Of a DNA stretch of 12,393 nt, positions 1 to 6,598 are shown piece by piece. The DNA lies in assembly GCA_022447885.1 (NCBI GenBank), contig JAKUTA010000016.1, positions 1-12,393 on the forward strand, written 5' to 3'. The notes beneath the pieces are model-generated. The model was not told the DNA's origin. It ran no database searches and saw nothing but the letters and a program-made list of their open reading frames with translations. Source of the DNA: Candidatus Poseidoniales archaeon. GTDB lineage: Archaea > Thermoplasmatota > Poseidoniia > Poseidoniales > Thalassarchaeaceae. How positions within the stretch are numbered: the first letter of the stretch is position 1; each line of letters starts with the position of its first letter. Position numbers and translations under genes: made by a program.

Positions 1-1
1 G

Positions 2-3000
2 AGGACGTTCACCTTCACGTTCACCACCCCTGGCGCATACGAATACCGATGCACGCTGCATTCCCAGATGACCGGCACCGTGACCGTTGAACATCCTCCT
101 GCGCTGCGCGTGAGGGAGTCTGAGACCACCTTCACATGGCAGCCAGAGGCAGGAGAGGGACAACCGACGAACGTGAGCGTGATCGGCGAATGGGATTGGG
201 CCACACACGCCGACTTGACCTTCGATGCGGGTAGCGGGTCGTGGTCGACGAGCATGAGCCTGCAGCCGGGGATGTACTGCTACAAGTTCGTCATCGGGGA
301 GAACGACTACCGTTTCGATGCCAACAACCCCTACCGCGGCTTCTGTGGAGCGTTCGAGAACTCCATAGTGCGCATCGATGACACGAGCAACCCGGCGCTG
401 AGCCTCGCCTCTTCTGCCTCCGGCGACGGCTTCACCGCCCGAATCCTGTTCTGGGCGGGAGACAGCGGTTCGCCGCCCGACACGTTCACCACCACGCTGA
501 CGCACGACTTCATCGAATCCACCGTCAATGGAATCTGGAATCCGGACGATTGGTCGCTGACCTTCTTCCTCGACTCGCTCTCGCCCGGAAAATACACGCT
601 GCGCGCCACCGCCACCGATGAGGATGGAGGGTTCTCAGAAGAGTTGCTGGTCCCGTTCTGGGTGGGTGAGCAGGCCGACTTCATCTGGGAGGATGCGCTC
701 ATCTACATGCTGATGACTGACCGCTTCGTCAATGGGGACACCTCCAACGACCCAGCCAGCACCAACGCTTCCCAAGGGGCTGACTGGCAGGGGGGGGACT
801 TCGCCGGCGTCACCCAGATGATCCAGTCGGGTTACTTCGACGACCTGGGCGTGAACGCGCTCTGGCTGACGCCGTTCAACTCCGCCGCCAACGGCACCGA
901 ACTCGCCGGCGACGGGCAGCATCGGGTGTCGGCCTACCACGGCTACTGGCCGGTGGAGCCGCGGGCGGTGGATTCGCGGCTCGGCACGGATGCCGAGTTG
1001 GAGGCGCTTGTGTCAGCGGCGCACTCTCATGGGATTCGGGTGATGATGGACTATGTGGTCAACCACGTCCACGAGGACCACCCCTACTCCAGCGACCATC
1101 CGGACTGGTTCACTCAGGGATGCCTGTGCGGTAGCGAGGACTGCGACTGGACCGAGCATCGGCTCGACTGCCTGTTCCGCAGCTACATGCCGGACCTCGA
1201 TTGGAAGAACCGCGACGCCTCGGAGCAGATGATCGCTGACGGCCTCTGGTGGCTGGAACGGTTCGACCTCGATGGCGCGCGTATCGACGCCGTCAAGCAC
1301 GTTGACGACCTCGCTGTCTACAACTTCGCCACACGGGTCGAGGAGCGCTTCGAGACCGGTGGTGTGGATTACTATCTGAAGGGCGAGACGGCGATGGGCT
1401 GGACAGGTCACGACCTGGCCGCCAATCAGGGTGAGTACGACATGATCAACCGCTACATGGAGGGGCACGGCCTTGACGGACAGGCTGACTTCGTGCTCTA
1501 TCACGCAGTCGTGGACAACGTGTTCACCTCCGGAGCGATGGACTACCAGCATCTCGACTACTGGACCGCCCGCAGTCAGGACCAGTATGTGGACGGAGCG
1601 ACGATGGTGCCGTTCGTCGGCAGCCACGACTCCTCACGCTTCATGTCGCGGGCAGACCCCGGAACGGCGGACGAGGGGAACAAGTGGGTCGAGGACGGCC
1701 TTCCGGGCCAGCCTGGCACGGACGACCCCTACACGGCGGCGCTGCAGGCGTTCGCCTGGCTGCTCACCACTCCCGGAGCCCCGATGGTCTACATGGGCGA
1801 CGAATACGGCGAGTACGGCGGGGCCGACCCGGACAATCGCCACATGCTGAGGGATTCCAGCGGATGGAACGAGCAGGAGGCCGCTCTGCACGAGAACATC
1901 TCGCTGCTGGGTTCGATCCGAGCGGAACAGGAGCCGCTGCGCCGCGGCACCTACACTTCGCTGCACAACGCGAGCGACACGCTCGCGTACGCCATGCAGA
2001 CCGTCGACGATGCCGCCGTGGTCATCCTCAACCGTGGACCGGCCACGCAGGTCGTCTTCGACCTCTCGGGAGTGGCTGGAGATTGGAGCAACCCCGACAA
2101 CGACCTTGTGGCGAACAGGAGCATGTCCGTGGACGCCAGCGGAGCCGCCACGGTCAGCATGGAGGCCGACAGCGTCGCCATCTTCTCATCGGTGAGTGAC
2201 GACCAGACCGAACCCCCGACACCTGAGGAGCCCCATCTGGTCGACATCCTGGTCATCTATCCACAGTCGGCGGACGTTCAGTTGGAGGTGCCTATCTCGG
2301 CGGACATGATGTTCGGTGAGACAACCATGGGTGGATTCCTCGACGCCCACTTCGAAGTGGTGTCAGGGATCTTTGCTAACAGTGGGATTCCCGCAGTCTT
2401 CAACATCTCAGGACACGAGCAGATCAACTTCTCTCATATCGATGATGACTGGAAGGACAAATTGTCGTCAGTGATGATGAACAGCGGCCTGGGTCTCAGT
2501 TGGCACGAGCCCTACCTCGAGGAGATCGAGGCACTGCGCTCCGATGTCGAGGCGGACATCGTCATCTACTGGCGCCAGAGCGGCGACGGCGGTCCTGGTT
2601 CCAGCGGCGCGGCTGTGATTCCAGCCACGGAAGGAGAGGCTTACATCCAACTGAACTTCGCAGGAATGAACCCGCGCACCGTCGCCCATGAGATCGGACA
2701 CCTGTTCGGTGGCAGACATGAGGTGGGAATGCAGGGCGCCACATACATCTCGCTCGACGGAGGTGATGCGCAGTTGCGTGAGTACCGGACCATCATGACC
2801 AGTCGCGAGTCCCTCGGACTTGGAAATGCGATGTACGTCCGGCAATTCTCGGACAAGAATGTCACCGTCCACGGCAATGTTCCCTGCAGCACCAGCTCGG
2901 GAAGCATGCGGACATGCACCTTCATCGATGAGACATCATTGGGCAACTCCACCTCTGACAACCTGCCGATCATGATCCAGATGGCGCCGATCATCGCCGG

Positions 3001-3493
3001 CTTCCGCCCGACAGGCTCGGGACCAGAACCTGTCTGGGGATGCACGGATTCCGCCGCCGAGCACCACGACCCGGCAGCACCCCACGACGACGGCTCGTGC
3101 ACATATCCCCCTCCAGTACCGGGATGCACCGACCCCGAAGCGGAGAATTTCAACTCTGAAGCCACCGAAGATGACGGTTCGTGCACCTTCCCCCCAGACC
3201 CTCCTGACCCTGGTCCCGGGAACGGTACCGACAACCAGACGGGCAACCAGACGGGCAACCTGACCGGCAACCAGACCGGCAACCTGACGGGCAACCAGAC
3301 CGGTAACCTGACCACCAAACCGGATTCCGTGGGCGAGGACGACGGAACCGCTGGCAACGAGTCGGCCGACGATGCCGGTGACGCCCAAGGGTCAGGGGGA
3401 ATCGATGCGTCCGTCATCCGCTGGGCTCTGGCGGCTGCGGCGATCGTGGCGGTGTTGGCCTTCGTCCTGATGACGCTCAGTCGTCGCGACTGA
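2..3493 (+). CDS. Surface-anchored cupredoxin / CBM48 / GH13 alpha-amylase / metzincin fusion protein (5' partial)
   Basis: The frame is open from base 2 with no stop, so the gene starts left of the window. Residues are numbered from the Met at 68. Just before it lies the C-terminal end of a blue-copper domain with CTLHSQM (Cys, His, Met ligands, amicyanin-like spacing). Next come a CBM48-like starch-binding domain (about 17-106), an Ig-like domain (109-200), and a GH13 catalytic barrel (about 205-640). All four GH13 motifs are present: DYVVNH (328-333), DGARIDAVKH (nucleophile D407), KGE (acid E440) and SHD (D521). A beta domain follows to about 708, then a metzincin-type zinc protease (about 722-985) with HEIGHLFGGRH (874-884) and a candidate Met-turn M910. 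Two GCTD..DDGSC repeats (991-1041), an NQTG/NLTG repeat (1056-1082), and a TM helix (about 1115-1137) ending in SRRD complete it. Inferred role: extracellular hydrolysis of starch-like glucan, possibly with proteolysis. The GH13 call is very strong. Protease activity and substrate are inferred. The export signal would lie upstream and is not seen. Confidence 0.93.
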   Translation, partial: RTFTFTFTTPGAYEYRCTLHSQMTGTVTVEHPPALRVRESETTFTWQPEAGEGQPTNVSVIGEWDWATHADLTFDAGSGSWSTSMSLQPGMYCYKFVIGENDYRFDANNPYRGFCGAFENSIVRIDDTSNPALSLASSASGDGFTARILFWAGDSGSPPDTFTTTLTHDFIESTVNGIWNPDDWSLTFFLDSLSPGKYTLRATATDEDGGFSEELLVPFWVGEQADFIWEDALIYMLMTDRFVNGDTSNDPASTNASQGADWQGGDFAGVTQMIQSGYFDDLGVNALWLTPFNSAANGTELAGDGQHRVSAYHGYWPVEPRAVDSRLGTDAELEALVSAAHSHGIRVMMDYVVNHVHEDHPYSSDHPDWFTQGCLCGSEDCDWTEHRLDCLFRSYMPDLDWKNRDASEQMIADGLWWLERFDLDGARIDAVKHVDDLAVYNFATRVEERFETGGVDYYLKGETAMGWTGHDLAANQGEYDMINRYMEGHGLDGQADFVLYHAVVDNVFTSGAMDYQHLDYWTARSQDQYVDGATMVPFVGSHDSSRFMSRADPGTADEGNKWVEDGLPGQPGTDDPYTAALQAFAWLLTTPGAPMVYMGDEYGEYGGADPDNRHMLRDSSGWNEQEAALHENISLLGSIRAEQEPLRRGTYTSLHNASDTLAYAMQTVDDAAVVILNRGPATQVVFDLSGVAGDWSNPDNDLVANRSMSVDASGAATVSMEADSVAIFSSVSDDQTEPPTPEEPHLVDILVIYPQSADVQLEVPISADMMFGETTMGGFLDAHFEVVSGIFANSGIPAVFNISGHEQINFSHIDDDWKDKLSSVMMNSGLGLSWHEPYLEEIEALRSDVEADIVIYWRQSGDGGPGSSGAAVIPATEGEAYIQLNFAGMNPRTVAHEIGHLFGGRHEVGMQGATYISLDGGDAQLREYRTIMTSRESLGLGNAMYVRQFSDKNVTVHGNVPCSTSSGSMRTCTFIDETSLGNSTSDNLPIMIQMAPIIAGFRPTGSGPEPVWGCTDSAAEHHDPAAPHDDGSCTYPPPVPGCTDPEAENFNSEATEDDGSCTFPPDPPDPGPGNGTDNQTGNQTGNLTGNQTGNLTGNQTGNLTTKPDSVGEDDGTAGNESADDAGDAQGSGGIDASVIRWALAAAAIVAVLAFVLMTLSRRD
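3038..3190 (+). repeat. Two GCTD..DDGSC cysteine repeats in the GH13 fusion protein
   Basis: Two 23-residue units, 28 residues apart, each begin GCTD and end DDGSCT followed by an aromatic residue (residues 991-1013 and 1019-1041, numbered from the Met at 68). The spaced Cys pair and acidic DD suggest a small disulfide-closed, possibly calcium-binding module. Similar repeats occur near the C-termini of secreted proteins of marine bacteria and archaea. They sit between the metzincin domain and the sequon-rich linker, where a stalk or surface-sorting element would be expected. Their exact function is not known to me. Confidence 0.8.
3233..3316 (+). repeat. 12-bp tandem repeat encoding N-[Q/L]-T-G units
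   Basis: Seven 12-bp units, the last diverged at its end, encode mainly NQTG and NLTG. From the second unit the two forms alternate, giving a 24-bp higher-order period. Each unit is an Asn-X-Thr N-glycosylation sequon; with the NGT just upstream there are eight sequons in 31 residues. It lies between the cysteine repeats and the C-terminal membrane helix, so it probably forms a glycosylated stalk holding the enzyme domains away from the membrane. Units differ mostly at third codon positions and at the Gln/Leu codon (cag/ctg). Confidence 0.85.
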
Positions 3494-5117
3494 AGTCGTC
3501 GTAGAAGCGGCGGTAGTCACTGAGCATGCGCGCGCCTGAGAATCGTGCGCTGGTGACGATCGCCGCACGCATCAGGTGAGCCCAGCGCTGCGGCCCTTCC
3601 TCCCATGCAGGCAGGACTTCGTGCTCGAGAACCTCGTAGAGGGCGTTGGCATCCCGTGCGTCGTCCCGGTCGTCCTCTCCCTCGCCGATGGCCCATCCAT
3701 TGACGCCATGCTCGCACGCCTCGGGCCACCAACCGTCGAGAATCGAGAGGTTCGGCACCCCGTTGAGGGCCGCCTTCATGCCGCTGGTTCCGGAAGCCTC
3801 CATTGGGCGCACGGGGTTGTTCAGCCAGATGTCCACACCGCTGGTCATCGCCAGACCGGTCGCCATCGAGTAATCCTCGAGGAAGGCGACCGGAATGTCA
3901 TCCTGCAACTGCCCTGCGCCGGCGAAGATGTCGCGGATCAGTTGCTTGCCGCCCTCGTCGCGCGGGTGCGCCTTGCCGGCGAACACGAACTGGATGCGGC
4001 CGGCGCCCAGCGCCCGCAGCCGCTCGAGGTCGCGGAACACCAGATTGGCCCGCTTGTAGGTGGCGAAGCGGCGGGCGAAGCCGATGGTGAGCCTGCTTTC
4101 GTCGAACTCCACCCCGGTGCTGGCATGCACCAGGTCGCGCAGCACCGCCCGCGCCCCTGAGCGAGCGGTGAGCAGCGCCTCGTCGGGGATCTTGCCTGCG
4201 TGTGCCAGGACAGTGGGGTCGGAGCGCCAGTTGGGGAGGTGTTCGTCGTATACTCCAGCCAGTGATGGTGAGGTCCAGGTCAGGTGGTGGACCCCGTTGG
4301 TGATCGATTCGATGTGCACACCCTCGAACATCCCTGAGGCCACCCACGCGTTGAGGTTGGATACAGCATTGACCCGTCCGGCGAGAGCGATTCCGAGATG
4401 ACTCATCGAGCAGGTCTCATCGTCGCCTGTGAGCGCCTGCGCATCAGCAGGCAGCAGGCCATCGAGGACCGATGCGACATCGGACCAAGCGAAGCGGTCG
4501 TGACCCGCAGGGACCGGAGTATGCGTGGTGAACAGGAAACTCCGAGAGAGTTCGTCACGTGACCAACCCTGTGACAGCATCTCCAGAGCGGCGAATGTGC
4601 AGTGCCCCTCGTTGAGGTGGATCCCCTGGAACGGGGAGTGACCGAGCAGCTTGAGCGCGCGGATGCCCCCCACCCCGAGCAGGAACTCCTGTCGCAGCCG
4701 GGCCGCATCATCTCCACCGTAGAGTCGGTTCCCGAGCGCGGCGTGCTCGCGGACGTTGTCTGGGTGCCGCGTGTCGAGGAAGTAGACCGGGACGACGTGT
4801 CCACCGACCCCCCTGACCTCTGCGAGCCAGATGCGCGAGTGCAGCGTGGAGCCGTCCAGGGGAAGTGCCAACTCGACTCCGGTATCGGACAGATGCGCGG
4901 CGGGATCCATCTCTGGATAGGTCTCCGACTGATTACCGGAGGCATCGAGATGTTGCCGCCCGTACCCTTGTCTATAGAGGAGGGTGACGGCCACCAGGTC
5001 GATTCCGGCATCTGCGGCCGACTTGACATGGTCTCCCGCGAGAATCCCCAAGCCGCCGGAGTAGGTGTGCAGGTCGGACCACAGCCCGATCTCGGCACTC
5101 AGGTATGCCACGGCCAT
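3477..5117 (-). CDS. glgP: Alpha-glucan (glycogen/maltodextrin) phosphorylase, short GT35 type
   Basis: This enzyme cleaves alpha-1,4-glucan with phosphate, releasing glucose-1-phosphate; it has no signal peptide, so it is cytoplasmic. From the ATG at 5117 it is 546 aa, close to the short 'alpha-glucan family phosphorylase' group and well under the roughly 800 aa classical enzymes. Visible motifs are YLSAEIGL at the N-terminus, YSGGLG (19-24), AGDH, LLYRQGYGRQ, NEGHCTFAALE, THTPVPAGHDRF, GFARRFATYKR and the PLP site GTSGMKAALNG with Lys448. The frame stays open up to an ATG at 5273, but I chose 5117. Family similarity begins there, a GGAG lies 8 nt upstream and a TATA-like element lies about 28 bp upstream. 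The upstream extension shows no family resemblance and would overlap malQ. The 3' end overlaps the amylase gene tail-to-tail by 17 bp. It follows malQ on the same strand after 91 bp. Function is secure; the start is less so (an ATG at 5162 is an alternative). Confidence 0.93.
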   Translation of the reverse strand: MAVAYLSAEIGLWSDLHTYSGGLGILAGDHVKSAADAGIDLVAVTLLYRQGYGRQHLDASGNQSETYPEMDPAAHLSDTGVELALPLDGSTLHSRIWLAEVRGVGGHVVPVYFLDTRHPDNVREHAALGNRLYGGDDAARLRQEFLLGVGGIRALKLLGHSPFQGIHLNEGHCTFAALEMLSQGWSRDELSRSFLFTTHTPVPAGHDRFAWSDVASVLDGLLPADAQALTGDDETCSMSHLGIALAGRVNAVSNLNAWVASGMFEGVHIESITNGVHHLTWTSPSLAGVYDEHLPNWRSDPTVLAHAGKIPDEALLTARSGARAVLRDLVHASTGVEFDESRLTIGFARRFATYKRANLVFRDLERLRALGAGRIQFVFAGKAHPRDEGGKQLIRDIFAGAGQLQDDIPVAFLEDYSMATGLAMTSGVDIWLNNPVRPMEASGTSGMKAALNGVPNLSILDGWWPEACEHGVNGWAIGEGEDDRDDARDANALYEVLEHEVLPAWEEGPQRWAHLMRAAIVTSARFSGARMLSDYRRFYDDFSRDD

Positions 5118-5140
5118 ACGCTGCGCTCCAAGCCCGCGGC

Positions 5141-5150
5141 CATATTCATA
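5141..5150 (-). promoter_or_regulatory. Possible TATA box of glgP
   Basis: On the minus strand an AT-rich TATGAATATG lies in otherwise GC-rich DNA, centred about 28 bp upstream of the chosen glgP ATG at 5117. That distance suits an archaeal TATA box driving a transcript that begins at or near the start codon. It would give glgP its own promoter inside the 91-bp malQ-glgP gap. This is a pattern match only. Confidence 0.35.
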
Positions 5151-5208
5151 CTGCCTGCACATCGCTGACCAGTCGGCGCAGCGCCACTTCCGACCGAGGT
5201 GTTCTCGC

Positions 5209-6540
5209 TCATGAGCGTCCGCTGAGCCTGACAGCTTCGCCGAACCAGTTCCAGTCGTCCTTGTCCAGGTCATCCAAATCCGGAGACTTGTCTGTATGCC
5301 GTCCCGATGGGAGGGTGAACTCGAATCGCCATTTCCAGTTCCCCTCCTGGGTGCCCGGGGTGTTCATGCGCGCATGTGAGCCCAGCCCCATCACGTCTTG
5401 GAGTGGTATGATCGCCAGTTCGGCTGGTGATTCGAGTGCTGTGGTGATCATCTCCCTGACCGGCTTCTTCCCCCACCCCACCGTGGTGTCATTGTCGTGG
5501 GTTCCGGTGTAGACCACCATGTCCTCCGTGTGGTTCTCAGGATTGTGCGGGTTGTCAGCATCATCATTGGCGAACTGCAGCACGGCCATTCCCGGCAGGC
5601 CATGTTTCCTCCTCATCTCGACCACCGAATCGGGGATGATGCCGAGATCCTCCGCCACGAGCCTTCCTTTGGGTGACGCCTCCAGAATCGCCTCGAGCAA
5701 CTCATCACCCGGCCCTTGCACCCATTCGCCGTGCTCCGCAGTGGGGTGATGGGCGGGAATCGCCCATGCGGAATCGATGGCGCGGAAGTGGTCTATTCTA
5801 ACCATGTCGAACAGTTCGAACATGCGTTTCATTCGACTCTTCCACCAGGCGAAGCCTTCTGCACGATGTGCATCCCAGTCGTAGTGCACAGTCCCCCAGC
5901 GCTGCCCTTCCTTCGAGAAGTAGTCGGGGGGAACGCCCGCGACGACGGCCGGAGCGCCGCTCTCCTCGAGCAGGAACAGGTGCTGGTTCGCCCAGACGTC
6001 GGCAGAATCGTGAGCTAGGAAGAACGGCATGTCCCCGAACAGTTGCACATCTCTGAGGCGGGCGTGGGCGCGCAGAACATCCCAGTCGAGTTTGAACTCG
6101 AACTGCCTCCTCATTCTCCCGTAGTAGGGCATTTGGACCAACCCATCCTTGATGACCTCCTTCAGTGCCTCTGGTTCTCGGTACCTCAATTTCTCAGGCC
6201 ACTCGGTCCACGGCCTTCCCTCGAAGAGCTCCTTGAGGACTTCGTACAGCGCCCAGTCCTCAACCCAGTGGGAGTTTTCCTCTACCCATTCATCTACTGC
6301 TGAGTTAAGCAGTTGGCGGGACATGTGTGGATCATTCAGCGCGGTGCAACCAGCGAAGGCGGACGTCGCCGCGTATGGAGAATCGTATTCGTCAGGTGGA
6401 TTGACCGACAGCATCTGCCAGACCCTGATATCGTAACCGGCCAACATATCGACGAACTCACGTGCATATCCTCCCAGTGTGCCGTTCCACGGCGCGCCCG
6501 GCAGCGAGGTGATGTGGCACAGGACGCCCGCTCGTCGCAT
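5209..6540 (-). CDS. malQ: 4-alpha-glucanotransferase (amylomaltase), GH77
   Basis: It transfers maltodextrin segments between alpha-1,4-glucans and releases glucose, producing longer chains for the phosphorylase encoded next to it. No signal peptide, so cytoplasmic. The ATG at 6540 gives 443 aa beginning MRRAGVLCHITSLPG, the family's standard N-terminus; sequence further upstream is only antisense to the GH57 gene. Motifs: DSPYAATSAFAG (53-64), GDMPFFLAHDSADVW (169-183), VPPDYFSKEGQRWG (203-216), nucleophile D250 in VRIDHFR, acid/base E297 in VAEDLG, D349 in TGTHDND, PLQD and SHARMNTPG near the end. It is short for the family (about 500 aa), mainly because the segment between the THDND and PLQD motifs is about 25 residues shorter than in bacterial enzymes as I recall them. 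WGTVHYDW replaces the usual WGNPLYDW. It diverges from the GH57 gene across a 58-bp promoter region. No Shine-Dalgarno is visible, consistent with a leaderless message. Confidence 0.95.
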   Translation of the reverse strand: MRRAGVLCHITSLPGAPWNGTLGGYAREFVDMLAGYDIRVWQMLSVNPPDEYDSPYAATSAFAGCTALNDPHMSRQLLNSAVDEWVEENSHWVEDWALYEVLKELFEGRPWTEWPEKLRYREPEALKEVIKDGLVQMPYYGRMRRQFEFKLDWDVLRAHARLRDVQLFGDMPFFLAHDSADVWANQHLFLLEESGAPAVVAGVPPDYFSKEGQRWGTVHYDWDAHRAEGFAWWKSRMKRMFELFDMVRIDHFRAIDSAWAIPAHHPTAEHGEWVQGPGDELLEAILEASPKGRLVAEDLGIIPDSVVEMRRKHGLPGMAVLQFANDDADNPHNPENHTEDMVVYTGTHDNDTTVGWGKKPVREMITTALESPAELAIIPLQDVMGLGSHARMNTPGTQEGNWKWRFEFTLPSGRHTDKSPDLDDLDKDDWNWFGEAVRLSGRS

Positions 6541-6541
6541 G

Positions 6542-6557
6542 CACGGCCTTGGCCGTG
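6542..6557. promoter_or_regulatory. Inverted repeat, candidate operator between malQ and the GH57 gene
   Basis: CACGGCC-TT-GGCCGTG has perfect 7-bp arms and a 2-bp centre. It begins 1 bp upstream of the malQ start codon and lies between that codon and the TATA-like element. A protein bound here would cover the transcription start of a leaderless malQ message and could also affect the divergent GH57 gene. A sugar-responsive regulator (for example of the TrmB type) is a reasonable guess, but no regulator gene is in the window. In GC-rich DNA such a repeat could also arise by chance. Confidence 0.4.
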
Positions 6558-6561
6558 ACTT

Positions 6562-6570
6562 GCATAATGC
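6562..6570 (-). promoter_or_regulatory. Possible TATA box of malQ (perhaps bidirectional)
   Basis: GCATAATGC, an AT-centred palindrome (GCAT-A-ATGC), is the most AT-rich element in the divergent intergenic region. Its centre is 26 bp upstream of the malQ ATG, the usual archaeal TATA-to-start distance for a leaderless message. It is also about 33 bp upstream of the chosen GH57 ATG and could serve both directions if the GH57 message has a short leader. Position supports it; sequence match to a TATA consensus is loose. Confidence 0.4.
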
Positions 6571-6580
6571 TTTGATGCAC

Positions 6581-6586
6581 GAAGGA
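6581..6586 (+). promoter_or_regulatory. Possible ribosome binding site of the GH57 gene
   Basis: GAAGGA lies 12 nt before the ATG at 6599. Its spacing is longer than ideal. The upstream ATG at 6575 precedes it, so if this is the ribosome binding site the start is 6599, which also gives the cleaner signal peptide. Confidence 0.3.
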
Positions 6587-6598
6587 TTCCCGAAAACG

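Noticed and set aside
68..70. ATG at 68 as the start codon of the amylase gene
   Set aside because: The frame is open to the left edge, and the preceding codons complete a cupredoxin CxxHxxM motif in which this Met is the predicted copper ligand.
3233..3316. Tandem repeat as a possible CRISPR array
   Set aside because: Period is 12 bp with no spacers and the repeat is in frame inside a coding sequence.
2641..3417. 258-codon open frame on the minus strand, antisense to the protease and stalk region
   Set aside because: Its translation is low-complexity (repeated RLPVWLPV-type units) generated by the reverse of the NQTG repeat; no domain is recognisable and the plus-strand protein is clearly real.
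5209..5212. ATGA stop-start overlap as a translationally coupled glgP start
   Set aside because: The ATG is out of frame with glgP, so it cannot be the start unless there is a sequencing error; kept only as an alternative in the findings.
6479..6598. 40-residue upstream extension of the GH57 protein
   Set aside because: It would overlap the malQ 5' end on the opposite strand and bury the signal peptide behind a charged, non-conserved segment.
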